The notes under the pieces: model-generated
What the model saw: only the letters and a program-made list of their open reading frames with translations
Databases searched by the model: none
What the model was told of the DNA's origin: nothing
In this document: positions 52,984 to 62,832 of the stretch, one piece after another
Layout: each line of letters starts with the position of its first letter
Position numbering within the stretch: the first letter of the stretch is position 1
Translations under genes and position numbers: made by a program
Source of the DNA: Flavobacterium weaverense
GTDB lineage: Bacteria; Bacteroidota; Bacteroidia; Flavobacteriales; Flavobacteriaceae
Direction: 5' to 3'
Assembly: GCF_003688495.1 (NCBI RefSeq)
Contig: NZ_REFH01000010.1
Coordinates: 434,001 to 498,000, forward strand
Length of the DNA stretch: 64,000 nucleotides

Positions 52984-53817
52984 TTAATTTACGGAGAATT
53001 CAAACCAAATTGGAATGTGATCTGAAATTTTTCTAGCCTCTTTTAGTTTAGTGAAACTTTTATAGAAGGGAATGACACCTGAGTTAATGTACCTAACTTT
53101 AGCAATATTGAAATACATGTTGTCAAACTCTGATGCTAAACATAGATCCTCACGACATTCTTTTTTGAGTGATGTTTTTTGTCCTATTAAAATAGATTGA
53201 TAGCCCATTTTCTTCAAAGGATTAAAAACGGTATGCGATTGCGGACAATTGAAATCTCCAGCAAAAATTAAATTTAGATCAGGATATTCCGCTGGTAAAA
53301 ACTTAAAATATTTAATTTCAGTTTCCGGCTGTCTATTTTTAGTGATCGCATGAAAATTAACTACCGTAAATTCTTTGCCCTGATATTGAAAAGTACAGAA
53401 GTAAGGCTCCCTATCAATCTCTAAATGGTATTTTTGTTCCAGCCAAGCTTTTCCTATTTGCTTTACTTTGCTTGTTCTCCAAATAAACGCGTAGCGTTCC
53501 GTTTTATAAGCGCTACTGCTTGTTGGGTCGCTAATCGTATAATCCCATTCAGCTCCTTTAAGATTCAGTTCATCTGCTAATCTCGCTACTGCTTGTGCGC
53601 CACCATAACCTGCAACCACTTCTTGTATGGTGATAATGTCATAGTTTTTAATTGTGTCAGCGATGTAAACGATTGTAGAATCTGATTTTGATTTGCCTAA
53701 GTTTTCGATGTTCCAAGAGAGGAGTTTGACTTGTGCTGATAATGTAGTAGAAAAGCAAAGTAATAATAATATTATAGTAAATGCTTTGGTATAATTGATT
53801 TTTAAACTGTATATCAT
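52984..53817 (-). CDS. Secreted endonuclease/exonuclease/phosphatase family protein
   Basis: A 277-residue member of the EEP fold. A signal peptide (FTIILLLLCFSTTLSAQ) leads to LLSWNIENLGKSK, DIITIQEVVAG, VNFHAITKN, LIFAGDFNCPQSHT and SDHIPIWFEF, all metal-binding or catalytic motifs of the family. It probably degrades DNA or phosphodiesters outside the cell. It stands alone on its strand. Confidence 0.9.
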   Translation of the reverse strand: MIYSLKINYTKAFTIILLLLCFSTTLSAQVKLLSWNIENLGKSKSDSTIVYIADTIKNYDIITIQEVVAGYGGAQAVARLADELNLKGAEWDYTISDPTSSSAYKTERYAFIWRTSKVKQIGKAWLEQKYHLEIDREPYFCTFQYQGKEFTVVNFHAITKNRQPETEIKYFKFLPAEYPDLNLIFAGDFNCPQSHTVFNPLKKMGYQSILIGQKTSLKKECREDLCLASEFDNMYFNIAKVRYINSGVIPFYKSFTKLKEARKISDHIPIWFEFSVN

Positions 53818-54104
53818 TCCTGCTCTAGTAATTTAAAGTTACTGTCTAAAACACTTATACTTTTTTTAAGTTACTACAATAGTACTAAATAAATAATTGT
53901 CTCTTGTTATAATAATGCACTAGTGCTTATATTTTAAAACGAAACTTTTACTATTTCAGATTATCATGAATCAAGTAGAAATTAGTAATTAGATATTTAT
54001 ATTTTTTTATTACTTGGATAGTTTGAATGATTATTGTTAAAATGTAGCTAATTAATTTCAAGCTCAAGTGACAATAAATTAATTTATATTAACATCTAAG
54101 GCTA
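53818..54104. other. AT-rich spacer
   Basis: About 290 bases between same-strand genes with no recognised feature. Confidence 0.35.
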
Positions 54105-54512
54105 TTAATTTGCAATTCTATAATCATAAACGCGCTTTCGTATAAGATTTACGATGTTTATGTTTTCATTTTTAAGTTCGACAGGAAACTTCATTTTAAA
54201 AATAGTACCGTTTTTCAAACGTATTTTTAAATCGTAACCTTTGTAGTAATTCATCTTGATTATCGTAAGAATGATTAATCCAGGTGGGATAAGAAGTGCA
54301 ATATCATGTGATATGAAGAACAAGAAAACACTAAGAAGAAGTACCGATAAAAGTAAAAAAACAGCATTATTAAAATTTGATGATTTCCGAACAGTAATGT
54401 AGATTGCATCAAGATCAGAAAACATTATTTCTTTTTTTACTGTTTTCTTAGAAATAGCAATTAATCTGTTTTTCTCGATATTCAGAATTTCGAAAGTGTG
54501 TGTTAGGTTCAT
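54105..54512 (-). CDS. Hypothetical membrane protein
   Basis: A 135-residue protein with two neighbouring membrane segments (FLLLSVLLLSVFLFFIS and IALLIPPGLIILTIIKM) between a polar N-terminus and a basic C-terminal domain (YKGYDLKIRLKNGTIFKMKF). The ATG at 54512 is taken because the sequence before it reads like leader. The pattern resembles bacterial PH-domain-like membrane proteins, but I cannot claim the family. Confidence 0.6.
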   Translation of the reverse strand: MNLTHTFEILNIEKNRLIAISKKTVKKEIMFSDLDAIYITVRKSSNFNNAVFLLLSVLLLSVFLFFISHDIALLIPPGLIILTIIKMNYYKGYDLKIRLKNGTIFKMKFPVELKNENINIVNLIRKRVYDYRIAN

Positions 54513-54896
54513 TTTATAATTATGAATAAAGATTAAATAGTGGTTTTGTTTGCTTTTTATTTTAAAGTGCAAAAATTTTATTTATAATCAAATGGTTGAA
54601 TGGTAATTAGGAAATGGTCTATTCACAATACTACTCATAGTTTTTTAGACGCTATTTTGTTTTCTAGAGAAAGTGTAAATTAACATCAATTTTTGCGAGT
54701 CGGCAATACCCACTTTTAGTGATATTCTTACAAATTTTTATAAATTTTATGAGTGATTCAATCATTGTTTTGTAGCATTATAAATTTAATTTTTGAGTGC
54801 AATTTTAATGACGGTGTCTCAAACTATTATTTGTAATTATAAAGCATTAAGCTTTAATTTCTTACTTGGATTTTTTAAAATTTAAATTATTATGGT
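54513..54896. other. AT-rich intergenic region
   Basis: A 384-base spacer with no gene or clear structure. Confidence 0.35.
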
Positions 54897-55004
54897 TTAT
54901 CTATTTTTCCAAATGCTATGAACTAAACAAAATATGAATACTGCACCTAATATGATGATGAAAATTTGAGCCGAAAATAGTAGATCGAAAGTGAATAATG
55001 ACAT
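54897..55004 (-). CDS. Small membrane protein (35 residues)
   Basis: A short frame starting ATG at 55004 gives SLFTFDLLFSAQIFIIILGA followed by a hydrophobic stretch and HSIWKNR. A single membrane helix with a basic end fits the small membrane protein pattern. It lies just downstream of another small membrane gene on the same strand. Evidence is composition and layout only. Confidence 0.4.
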   Translation of the reverse strand: MSLFTFDLLFSAQIFIIILGAVFIFCLVHSIWKNR

Positions 55005-55075
55005 TTGGTTTGCTTTAGAGATTTACTTTCGTTGGTAATGAATTCCTATTTAAATTTTTGGTCTTTAGAAAACCA

Positions 55076-55396
55076 TTATTCTGCTTTAACATTTTTTCTA
55101 TAAAAAATTTTTCCCTTTTTATGTCTGCTAAATGAATGTGATTCAGTAAAATTTTTATTTTCTAGTATATAATCGATGTTAATTTTCTTTTTGTGTTTTT
55201 CAAAATAGTTAATCTTTTCACCTTCATTATTTAGTTTTTCTGTCTTTACACCTTTGCTAACTTTTGAGGATGATTCTACTGTTTCGTAGGTCGTTTGCAA
55301 AAGGTCTTGTTTTATAGATTTAGAATTGTAAATTACTTTAATGCTGTAGCACAATATGAAAGCGAAGATTAGTCCAACTACAATATATTTTTTCAC
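55076..55396 (-). CDS. Hypothetical protein with N-terminal membrane anchor
   Basis: A 106-residue protein: one N-terminal membrane helix (KYIVVGLIFAFILCYSIKVI) and a polar, lysine-rich outer part (VSKGVKTEKLNNEGEKIN and FSRHKKGKIFYRKN). No family is recognised. It starts beside a long gene-free region to the right. Confidence 0.5.
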   Translation of the reverse strand: MKKYIVVGLIFAFILCYSIKVIYNSKSIKQDLLQTTYETVESSSKVSKGVKTEKLNNEGEKINYFEKHKKKINIDYILENKNFTESHSFSRHKKGKIFYRKNVKAE

Positions 55397-56121
55397 TTTA
55401 TTTATGGTTTATCTTTTGAAATATGGATTATTTCTATTGTAACTCTCTCAATTTTAATTTGTTATTATCTTTTCTAACGGAATATTCTGATGTTAAATGT
55501 TAAAAACTATCTGTCCAGAAATTATAATTGATTGTATGAAATGATAGTTTAGAACTTAAATTGATTTTGGTATTAGAACTCATCAAAACTACTGATATGG
55601 AAAGATTTAAGTTTACGGGAAACCGTAAAGCGAGAAAAAAATTAATTTTATAACTAAATTAATGTAATTAGCGTCATAACATTAACGACATAAATTAGAT
55701 TTGAATTATCCGAAATGCTTTTTATTTAGTCTATTGATGAAGGGAACAACCTTTTTTTTTAAGAAGTAGAAATAATAATAAAAAGCACTTTTTAAAATTA
55801 TTTTAGAGATTGAAGTGTAGTAGTATTTTAAAGAATGTGGAGAAGCGATCTAATGTGTTGTAAGTTAATTAGTTAATCAGGTTTTCTAAGTTGAAAATTT
55901 ATAGAAAATTCGATAAACATTAAATATTTTTAATTGCAGTTTTATTTAATGTACTACTAAGTCCAAAGATTCGAACCCATTGTAAAAAAAATGTCATTTA
56001 TATAGTTAGACGCAGTAATGCTATAATTGTTTTACTATTTGAAGAGAGCAAATGAACTTGCGGCTTTGAATAGTTTAGAATGAATGTTAGGCTAAAGTTC
56101 TCACAATTAAATGTAAATTAT
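55397..56121. other. Long gene-free region (725 bases)
   Basis: The longest gene-free stretch of the window. It is AT-rich and contains a short palindrome, TTTACGGGAAACCGTAAA, near 55611-55628. I see no tRNA-like fold, repeat unit or coding frame. It might hold an unrecognised RNA or the remains of a lost gene. Confidence 0.4.
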
Positions 56122-56790
56122 TTATACTAAACCAAGATCTTTAGTAATAGCAATCAGATGCACATTATTAGTAGCTTTGAAATATATTTTAAGTTTATTA
56201 ACGCGCTTTTCTAGACTGCTGTTCCCATTAGGTTTTATTTCAGAATTTTTGAATTCTGCTGAAATATCTTCAATTGTTAATCCTTTCGCTAGTGACTTTA
56301 AAAGTAAAATATCGTACCGCTCAATCTCAAGTAGAGTGTTAGTTCTTAAGTTTCTTTCTATTTCGTTTGAAACTATTATTTCTTCATTATTACACAAACG
56401 ATTTATTGTAGATTCAAGTTCTTGAATGCTATCTCGTCCTTTGCATACGTAAGCATTTATTCCTAAATTAGTGTACAATGATTTAATTCGGAAAGATTTG
56501 TCTTCAATTGAAAAGACGATTGTCTTTATAGTTGGTTGCACCTTTTTTATCGCCTCGATAAGTTCTTCTCCTGATGTAAGTTTGTCGTCTCTATGATCTC
56601 TTTTGAATGATAAATCGCTAATGATTAAATCATAAGGCAAACCGTCATGCAGTGCTTTTTTAATTTTTAAAAACGCGTCATCACAATATTTACTATGGTT
56701 GATTTCATTAATACCTAACTTTTGTAATAATTGAATTATGGCAAAACTAATAGTATCTAAATCTTCAGCAATTAAAACTTTGGTAAACAT
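56122..56790 (-). CDS. Response regulator with C-terminal helix-turn-helix
   Basis: A 222-residue response regulator. The receiver has EDLDTISFAIIQLLQKLG, the probable phosphoacceptor aspartate in DLIISDLSFKRDHRD, and TIVFSIEDKSFRI. The C-terminal part (LLLKSLAKGLTIEDISAEF) reads as a LuxR/NarL-like helix-turn-helix. It lies 11 bases after the sensor kinase gene, so they form a two-component system. The signal is unknown. Confidence 0.85.
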   Translation of the reverse strand: MFTKVLIAEDLDTISFAIIQLLQKLGINEINHSKYCDDAFLKIKKALHDGLPYDLIISDLSFKRDHRDDKLTSGEELIEAIKKVQPTIKTIVFSIEDKSFRIKSLYTNLGINAYVCKGRDSIQELESTINRLCNNEEIIVSNEIERNLRTNTLLEIERYDILLLKSLAKGLTIEDISAEFKNSEIKPNGNSSLEKRVNKLKIYFKATNNVHLIAITKDLGLV

Positions 56791-56801
56791 AACTTTTTCA
56801 A

Positions 56802-58532
56802 TTAGATGGGAAGAACAATTTTCGTTTTGAATCCTTTATTGGATTTACTGTCAAAAGTAATTGTTCCGTCCATAGCTTGAATACGGTTTTCCACATTTTG
56901 AAGACCATTTTTCAAAATTATTTTATCAAGTTCTAATCCAACGCCATTATCACTGTAGTCCAACTGTAATTTATCGTCTATTTTTTTGAAAGTTAAAACA
57001 ACTAATGAGCTTTTACTATGCTTTTTCATGTTCACTAATAGTTCTTGGATTACGCGATAAATAGTAATCTTTTTAGTTTCGTCAATATTTAACCAGTTAA
57101 CTTCTTCCAATCCATTAATTATAATATTTAAGGAAGTCGTATTAAATCCAGACATCATTTCCTTGAGATTTGGCACGAATGAAACTCCAGTTTCAATGCT
57201 GCTATTTTCTCTTGAAATGTTTCGTGTTCTCGAATAAATGGTATCTAGATTGGTAAGTAAAGTTTCTTTATTTTCAATGGTAGATAAATCTTGTGTTTCA
57301 GTAAAAGCCATCGCTTGATATACATCGTTTGCTAACTCATCATGTAATTTTTTGGCAATTCTGATTTCGGTTTTGTAAGATATTCTTATTTTTTCTTTCT
57401 TGCTTTTTTGAAATAAAAAATAGTAAATAAAACTACCGATAACGGTAATAAGTCCAACAACCAAATAAAGTAATAAATTCTTATTTTTTTGTTTTTCTAA
57501 TTGAAGTGCAGACTCTATTTTTTGCGTTCTAAGATTAATATTTTCTTCTTTTTCTTTTTTAGAATCATATTTTATTTTGGCAAATTGTTTTTTAGAATTT
57601 TGTCTGACTTTTTGAATACTATCGTTCAGATGCAAGTAAGCTAAAGCAAATGATTTTAAATCATCTCCTGTATTTTGCTCTATTAAGCTTTTTAAAAATT
57701 TGAGACGTATTTCAATGACATTTAGTATTGTAGCTTTTTCTAAACCAAGAAGTAAGTAAGTATTAGATAAGTTTGGATTTTTCTTTTTGTAATATTCTGA
57801 TAAATTATAATAGCTCGATAATAATCCCCAGTTATCTTTAATTTCCTTTCTGAGTTCTAAACCTTTGTTTAAAAGTGGAAGTGCTTTTGCATTATCTAGT
57901 TTAAAGTAATTGTTACCTAGATTATCGACAACATAAGCATAATGTTCTGGATTATTTATAAGCTCTTTTTTTTGAATTAATGGTAAGAGAATTTCAACTG
58001 CTTTTTGATAATTGCCTTCTTCCGTGTAAGCTAAACTTATATTATTAATAATATGACATCTTATTAGCTCGTCTGTTTTTGAATTTATAGCTTTTTTTAA
58101 ATAAAATATAGCATTTTTGTTATCAAAGGTCAATAAGTAATTATTTCCTAAGCCTATATATAAGTTAGTTTCTCCATAAGGATATTTGTTGTTATTTTCA
58201 AGGAAAGGTAATGCCTCTACGCTAGTATCTTCGCTTCCGGAATAATCTCCCTGTTTGCGCTGCATTTCAGCCATCCATGATAATGAGTGAATGATTATCG
58301 AAGTGTCTTTTTGTATTTCTGCAGTATATCTTGCTTTATTAAAATAGTAATAAGAACTATCAAAATTACTGTTATCATTACTCTTATAACCAAGTTCAAG
58401 ATACTTATTTATAGTGGTCCTGTCTCTTTTTTTAGGTAATTCAGGTATTTCTTTAGCACATGAATTCAACAGTAGAGTAAGAATTATTACTACGTTAATA
58501 CAAATGAGAGGATATTTGTTATTTGAATTCAT
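56802..58532 (-). CDS. TPR-containing sensor histidine kinase
   Basis: A 576-residue kinase. The N-terminus reads as a lipoprotein-like signal (VVIILTLLLNSCAKEIPE), followed by TPR repeats to about residue 300, a coiled coil, a membrane helix (LLYLVVGLITVIGSFIYYFL), the dimerisation and phosphoacceptor segment KLHDELANDVYQAMA, and a HATPase with YRVIQELLVNMKKHSK and YSDNGVGLELDK. This layout is typical of Bacteroidota TPR kinases of the NarL type. Stimulus unknown. Confidence 0.88.
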   Translation of the reverse strand: MNSNNKYPLICINVVIILTLLLNSCAKEIPELPKKRDRTTINKYLELGYKSNDNSNFDSSYYYFNKARYTAEIQKDTSIIIHSLSWMAEMQRKQGDYSGSEDTSVEALPFLENNNKYPYGETNLYIGLGNNYLLTFDNKNAIFYLKKAINSKTDELIRCHIINNISLAYTEEGNYQKAVEILLPLIQKKELINNPEHYAYVVDNLGNNYFKLDNAKALPLLNKGLELRKEIKDNWGLLSSYYNLSEYYKKKNPNLSNTYLLLGLEKATILNVIEIRLKFLKSLIEQNTGDDLKSFALAYLHLNDSIQKVRQNSKKQFAKIKYDSKKEKEENINLRTQKIESALQLEKQKNKNLLLYLVVGLITVIGSFIYYFLFQKSKKEKIRISYKTEIRIAKKLHDELANDVYQAMAFTETQDLSTIENKETLLTNLDTIYSRTRNISRENSSIETGVSFVPNLKEMMSGFNTTSLNIIINGLEEVNWLNIDETKKITIYRVIQELLVNMKKHSKSSLVVLTFKKIDDKLQLDYSDNGVGLELDKIILKNGLQNVENRIQAMDGTITFDSKSNKGFKTKIVLPI

Positions 58533-58609
58533 TGCACGAAATTACTGAAATTAATATTTAAAAGAACACCTATTAATTATTTTAGTTTTATATTTCGTTA
58601 TAAATTAAA

Positions 58610-58639
58610 AAACCCCATCTCGCATTGCGGATGGGGTTT
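58610..58639 (-). terminator. Terminator of the thrS-infC-rpmI-rplT cluster
   Basis: AAACCCCATC and GATGGGGTTT form a perfect 10-base stem with a ten-base loop. Read on the minus strand it is followed by a T-run. It lies 38 bases beyond the rplT stop. Confidence 0.88.
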
Positions 58640-58676
58640 GTATAAGTAAGTAATCTAAATTATGTTGATAAAACGT

Positions 58677-59021
58677 TTATTTTACTTTATTAAGTATTGC
58701 TTTGAAAGCTTCTGGGTGATTCATAGCTAAATCTGCAAGAACTTTACGGTTCAATTCGATATTATTCTTTTTCACCTGACCCATGAATTGAGAATAAGAC
58801 ATTCCTTCTAATCTAGCTCCAGCGTTAATACGCTGAATCCATAATGAACGGAAATTTCTTTTATTCACTTTTCTATCACGGTAAGCGTAGCACATTGCTT
58901 TCTCTACCGCGTTCTTAGCAACTGTCCAAACGTTTTTACGTCTACCAAAGAAACCTTTGGCTTGCTTCATTATTTTTTTTCTTCTTGCTCTTTTTGCAAC
59001 TGAATTTACCGATCTTGGCAT
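58677..59021 (-). CDS. rplT: Ribosomal protein bL20
   Basis: A 114-residue bL20, needed early in 50S assembly. It has [41 protein letters not shown] (in part), [21 protein letters not shown] (in part) and [20 protein letters not shown]. Length is normal. It ends the standard thrS-infC-rpmI-rplT group. bL20 is known to repress its own operon in other bacteria. Confidence 0.97.
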   Translation of the reverse strand: MPRSVNSVAKRARRKKIMKQAKGFFGRRKNVWTVAKNAVEKAMCYAYRDRKVNKRNFRSLWIQRINAGARLEGMSYSQFMGQVKKNNIELNRKVLADLAMNHPEAFKAILNKVK

Positions 59022-59195
59022 AATTTTATTGTTTTTTTGTAGCAGGCGGCTTGAATTTAATCAAAAGCACTTAATGGCCATACTCCAAGGTTATTTTAAA
59101 TTGTTTTAACCTAAAGAAATCTTTAGTCAAATGTCAAAAGTCGGATGTCGAAAGTAATTAACTTTAGACTTTAAGACTTTCTAACTTTAGACTTA
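59022..59195. repeat. Degenerate GACTTTAGACTTT-type repeats in the rpmI-rplT spacer
   Basis: The 174-base spacer contains AACTTTAGACTTTAAGACTTT and further variants around 59125-59195. A similar run lies in the infC-rpmI spacer (59437-59508), with TTAAAGTC and AACTTTAGAC units. Such sequences are often seen between genes of flavobacteria; function unknown. Confidence 0.55.
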
Positions 59196-59393
59196 TTAGA
59201 TAATTCTTAATTGTTGTTTAATACTTTTCATATCTGTTTTGTGAACTAGCGCAGTATGTGTCAATGCTAATTTACGTTTTTTAGATTTTTTAGTCAAGAT
59301 GTGACTTTTAAAAGCATGCTTTCTTTTAATCTTTCCAGAACCAGTAACTTTAAAACGTTTCTTGGCGCTAGATTTGGTTTTCATTTTAGGCAT
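59196..59393 (-). CDS. rpmI: Ribosomal protein bL35
   Basis: A 65-residue bL35: [20 protein letters not shown], then [21 protein letters not shown]-like basic sequence ([19 protein letters not shown]). Length and order are standard. It lies between infC and rplT, but with unusually long, repeat-filled spacers on both sides. Confidence 0.96.
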   Translation of the reverse strand: MPKMKTKSSAKKRFKVTGSGKIKRKHAFKSHILTKKSKKRKLALTHTALVHKTDMKSIKQQLRII

Positions 59394-59508
59394 TTTTTCC
59401 TAGTGTTTTAATTTATTCTTACTTACTTATCTTCTAGTCTTAAAGTAGAAAGTTTTAAAGTCATAAAGTGAAAACTTTAGACATTACAACTTGCGACTTT
59501 GGACTTAT

Positions 59509-60066
59509 TTATTTCTTCTTCTTAGGAGCAATGAACATAATCATTCTCTTTCCTTCTAGAACCGGCATAGCTTCTACTTTACCAAATTCTTCTAGATCTG
59601 TTGCTAATCTTAATAATAAGATTTGACCTTGATCTTTATAGATAATAGAACGTCCTTTAAAGAAAACGAATGCTTTTAACTTAGCACCTTCTTTTAAGAA
59701 TTTCTCTGCGTTCTTTCTCTTAAATTCATAATCATGCTCATCTGTTTGTGGTCCAAAACGGATTTCTTTAACAGTAACTTGAGTAGATTTTGCTTTTAGG
59801 ACTTTATCACGTTTCTTTTGTTCATAAACAAATTTCTTGTAGTCCATTATTTTACAAACTGGCGGCTCAGCATTAGGTGAGATTTCAACTAAATCCAATT
59901 CGAATTGATCTGCCAATCTTAGCGCTTCTGTAAGTTTAAAAACTCCAGGCTCTATATTTTCACCTACAAGTCGTACTTCTTGTATACCACGAATAAGGCC
60001 GTTTATTCTATGGGCATCTTTTTTTTCTACGCGAGGTTGGTAACCTCTGTTGCTTCTTATTGCTAT
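59509..60066 (-). CDS. infC: Translation initiation factor IF-3 with probable AUA start
   Basis: The homologous frame reaches back to 60066 and gives 185 residues: [20 protein letters not shown], then [20 protein letters not shown] and on to [20 protein letters not shown]. Between this start and the TTG at 59916 there is no ATG, GTG or TTG, although the missing N-terminal domain is clearly encoded. The start is therefore probably ATA at 60064-60066, or the ATA at 60058-60060. infC is known for rare start codons (AUU in E. coli) that allow IF-3 to control its own synthesis. It follows thrS by 16 bases. Confidence 0.85.
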   Translation of the reverse strand: MAIRSNRGYQPRVEKKDAHRINGLIRGIQEVRLVGENIEPGVFKLTEALRLADQFELDLVEISPNAEPPVCKIMDYKKFVYEQKKRDKVLKAKSTQVTVKEIRFGPQTDEHDYEFKRKNAEKFLKEGAKLKAFVFFKGRSIIYKDQGQILLLRLATDLEEFGKVEAMPVLEGKRMIMFIAPKKKK

Positions 60067-60082
60067 GACTTTATAATTTAAG

Positions 60083-62029
60083 TTAAACTGTAAATACTTT
60101 TAATGTTTTGCTGATTTCATCATTTACAATTGCAGCAAATTCATCGATTGTAATTGTAATATTTCCTTTCCCTTCTTGACCGTGACGACGGATAGAAATT
60201 GTTCCATTTTTCTCTTCTTCTTCACCTACGATTAACATGAATGGGATTTTTTGCATCTCTGCATCCCTAATTTTCTTGCCTATAGTCTCGTTTCTGTTAT
60301 CAATGAGGGCGCGAATTTCGTGATTTTCTAGCAAATCTAAAACTTTTTTCGCATATATTTCATATTTCTCGCTCAAAGACAATATTATAGCCTGTTCTGG
60401 TATTAACCAAAGTGGGAAATTCCCTGCTGTATGTTCTAATAATATTGCTATAAAACGTTCCATTGAACCAAATGGAGCTCTGTGAATCATCACAGGTCTA
60501 TGTAATTCATTGTCAGAACCTTTGTATGTCAAATCAAAACGTTCTGGTAAGTTATAATCTACCTGAATTGTACCTAACTGCCATTGTCTTCCTAAAGCAT
60601 CTTTTACCATGAAATCCAGTTTTGGACCGTAGAAAGCAGCTTCACCATATTCAATAACAGTATTTAATCCTTTATCGGCTGCAGCGCTTATGATCGCATT
60701 CTCTGCTTTTTCCCAATTCTCATCAGTACCAATATATTTTTCTCTATTTTCTTTGTCTCTCAATGATATCTGAGCTGTGAAATTTTCGAAACCTAAAGAA
60801 CCAAATACATAAAGTACCAAGTCAATTACTTTTTTAAATTCCTCGTCTAATTGATCAGGCGTACAAAAAATATGTGCATCGTCTTGAGTAAAACCACGTA
60901 CACGGGTTAAACCATGTAATTCACCACTTTGTTCGTACCTGTAAACAGTACCAAACTCAGCATAACGCTTTGGTAAATCTTTATATGACCACGGACGTAC
61001 ATTATAAATTTCGCAGTGATGCGGACAGTTCATCGGTTTTAATAAAAACTCTTCACCTTCATGCGGAGTTGTTATTGGTTGAAAACTATCAGCTCCGTAT
61101 TTTGCATAGTGACCGGAAGTTACATATAATTCTTTCTGACCAATATGTGGAGTAACCACTTGCTCGTAACCTGCTTTTTTCTGTGCTTTTTTCAAGAATT
61201 GCTCTAAACGCTCTCTTAAAGCAGCTCCTTTTGGTAACCATAAAGGTAAACCTTGACCAACTTTTGCTGAAAAAGCAAATAATTCAAGTTCTTTACCTAA
61301 TTTTCTATGATCTCGACGTTTTGCTTCTTCAAGTAACGCTAAGTATTCTGTCAGATCTTTTTGTTTAGGGAATGATGTTCCATAAACACGAGTCAATTGC
61401 TTATTTTTCTCATCACCACGCCAGTAAGCGCCAGCAACACTCATGATTTTCATCGCTTTGATAATCCCAGTGTTTGGAATATGCCCACCACGACATAAAT
61501 CAGTAAAAGTATCATGATCGCAGAATGTAATTGTTCCGTCCTCAAGATTTGTGATTAATTCTGTTTTATAAACGTTGTCTTTGTATAATTCTAAAGCTTC
61601 TGCTTTAGTTACAGGGCGTAATTTAAACTCATGTTTTCCTCTTGAAATTTCAAGAACGCGGTCTTCAATTTTTTTGAAATCAGCATCTGTAATTTTATGA
61701 TCTTCAAAATCAACATCATAGTAAAATCCATTAGAGATTGCTGGCCCAAGAGTTAATTTAATTCCTGGATACATTTCTTCTAAAACTTGCGCCATAACGT
61801 GCGAAGTAGAATGCCAAAAAGCTTTCTTACCATTCTCGTCGTTCCAAGTAAATAATGTAAGATTTCCGTCCGTTGTCAATGGAGTAGAGGTTTCAATAGT
61901 TGTACCATTAAAAGAAGCTGAAATTACATTTCTAGCAAATCCTTCACTAATGCTTTTTGCAACATCCATAGGAGTTACATCAGAAGCATACTCTCTAATT
62001 GACCCATCGGGTAAAGTAATCTTAATCAT
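60083..62029 (-). CDS. thrS: Threonyl-tRNA synthetase
   Basis: A 648-residue class II synthetase. The TGS domain is at residues 1-60 ([20 protein letters not shown]), the editing domain follows, then motif 2 and the zinc-binding residues [33 protein letters not shown] and [19 protein letters not shown]. The C-terminal anticodon-binding domain has [22 protein letters not shown] (in part). It is the first gene of the thrS-infC-rpmI-rplT cluster. Confidence 0.96.
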   Translation of the reverse strand: MIKITLPDGSIREYASDVTPMDVAKSISEGFARNVISASFNGTTIETSTPLTTDGNLTLFTWNDENGKKAFWHSTSHVMAQVLEEMYPGIKLTLGPAISNGFYYDVDFEDHKITDADFKKIEDRVLEISRGKHEFKLRPVTKAEALELYKDNVYKTELITNLEDGTITFCDHDTFTDLCRGGHIPNTGIIKAMKIMSVAGAYWRGDEKNKQLTRVYGTSFPKQKDLTEYLALLEEAKRRDHRKLGKELELFAFSAKVGQGLPLWLPKGAALRERLEQFLKKAQKKAGYEQVVTPHIGQKELYVTSGHYAKYGADSFQPITTPHEGEEFLLKPMNCPHHCEIYNVRPWSYKDLPKRYAEFGTVYRYEQSGELHGLTRVRGFTQDDAHIFCTPDQLDEEFKKVIDLVLYVFGSLGFENFTAQISLRDKENREKYIGTDENWEKAENAIISAAADKGLNTVIEYGEAAFYGPKLDFMVKDALGRQWQLGTIQVDYNLPERFDLTYKGSDNELHRPVMIHRAPFGSMERFIAILLEHTAGNFPLWLIPEQAIILSLSEKYEIYAKKVLDLLENHEIRALIDNRNETIGKKIRDAEMQKIPFMLIVGEEEEKNGTISIRRHGQEGKGNITITIDEFAAIVNDEISKTLKVFTV

Positions 62030-62232
62030 TTTTTAAAATTTTATGAATGCAAAGATAGATTATTAGGAAAAGACAAGCAATAAATAGGTGATGTTTGTTA
62101 GTCTAAACTTTACAAAATAACGAAGTATTTTAAAAATGATCTGTTAATAAGGTAGTAGTTCACTCTTTTAACGATATTAACTGATAAAAAATTTAAAAAT
62201 AGTATTTTTTGACAACTGCAAAACTATCAATT

Positions 62233-62832
62233 TTACAAGTCAATTTTTCTTAATTCGATGTAGTTTCTATTTAGTTTTTTTAGAAGAATTCCATAAATTA
62301 ATTGATAAAAAAGCCATACAGCGCCAATTAAAAATGCAATGAAAAACAACATTAGAACACAGATTAAAACCATTTTTCCACCCGGACTATTTGCAGCTTC
62401 ATTTTGGAATTCATTAAAGAATACTATTACTGAAACAACAAAAACTAGCATTAGATTGAAAATAATGTAATAGCGCACAGTTTTCCTAGTATTTAATATG
62501 CATTCCATCAACTTTTTTGTATTCGAAGTAACAGTAATAGAACGGTAATTTCTATAAAATAAATACATAAAAAATAATGCCACTCCATAGCTTAAATAAT
62601 CTAAAAAGCTAATTAGTATCTCAACTATTGGTGATTCACTCGTTTTTTCAGTTGGCATTAAATAACTTAATGAATTCAATACTATAAATTCTAATATACT
62701 AATTATAAAAATCCACTTCACAATGGAAGATGATCTTTTATGAATCATTTTATAAATGTCATTTTCCGATACTTGCGCAAAAGAATTATCGATCTTTTGC
62801 CAATCCTTTTTTAATAAATCCAGCTCTTTCAT
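62233..62832 (-). CDS. Membrane protein, possible anti-sigma partner
   Basis: A 199-residue protein with a polar N-terminus (ELDLLKKDWQKIDNSFAQVS) and four membrane segments (IVKWIFIISILEFIVLNSL, YLSYGVALFFMYLFYRNY, YYIIFNLMLVFVVSVIVFF and MVLICVLMLFFIAFLIGA). Its start overlaps the sigma-factor stop (ATGA). Such partner genes are frequent after flavobacterial ECF sigma factors. A role as regulator of the sigma factor is inferred. Confidence 0.75.
   Translation of the reverse strand: MKELDLLKKDWQKIDNSFAQVSENDIYKMIHKRSSSIVKWIFIISILEFIVLNSLSYLMPTEKTSESPIVEILISFLDYLSYGVALFFMYLFYRNYRSITVTSNTKKLMECILNTRKTVRYYIIFNLMLVFVVSVIVFFNEFQNEAANSPGGKMVLICVLMLFFIAFLIGAVWLFYQLIYGILLKKLNRNYIELRKIDL

Noticed and set aside
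59509-59916. IF-3 of 135 residues starting at TTG 59916
   Set aside because: It would lack the conserved N-terminal domain that is clearly encoded upstream in the same frame.
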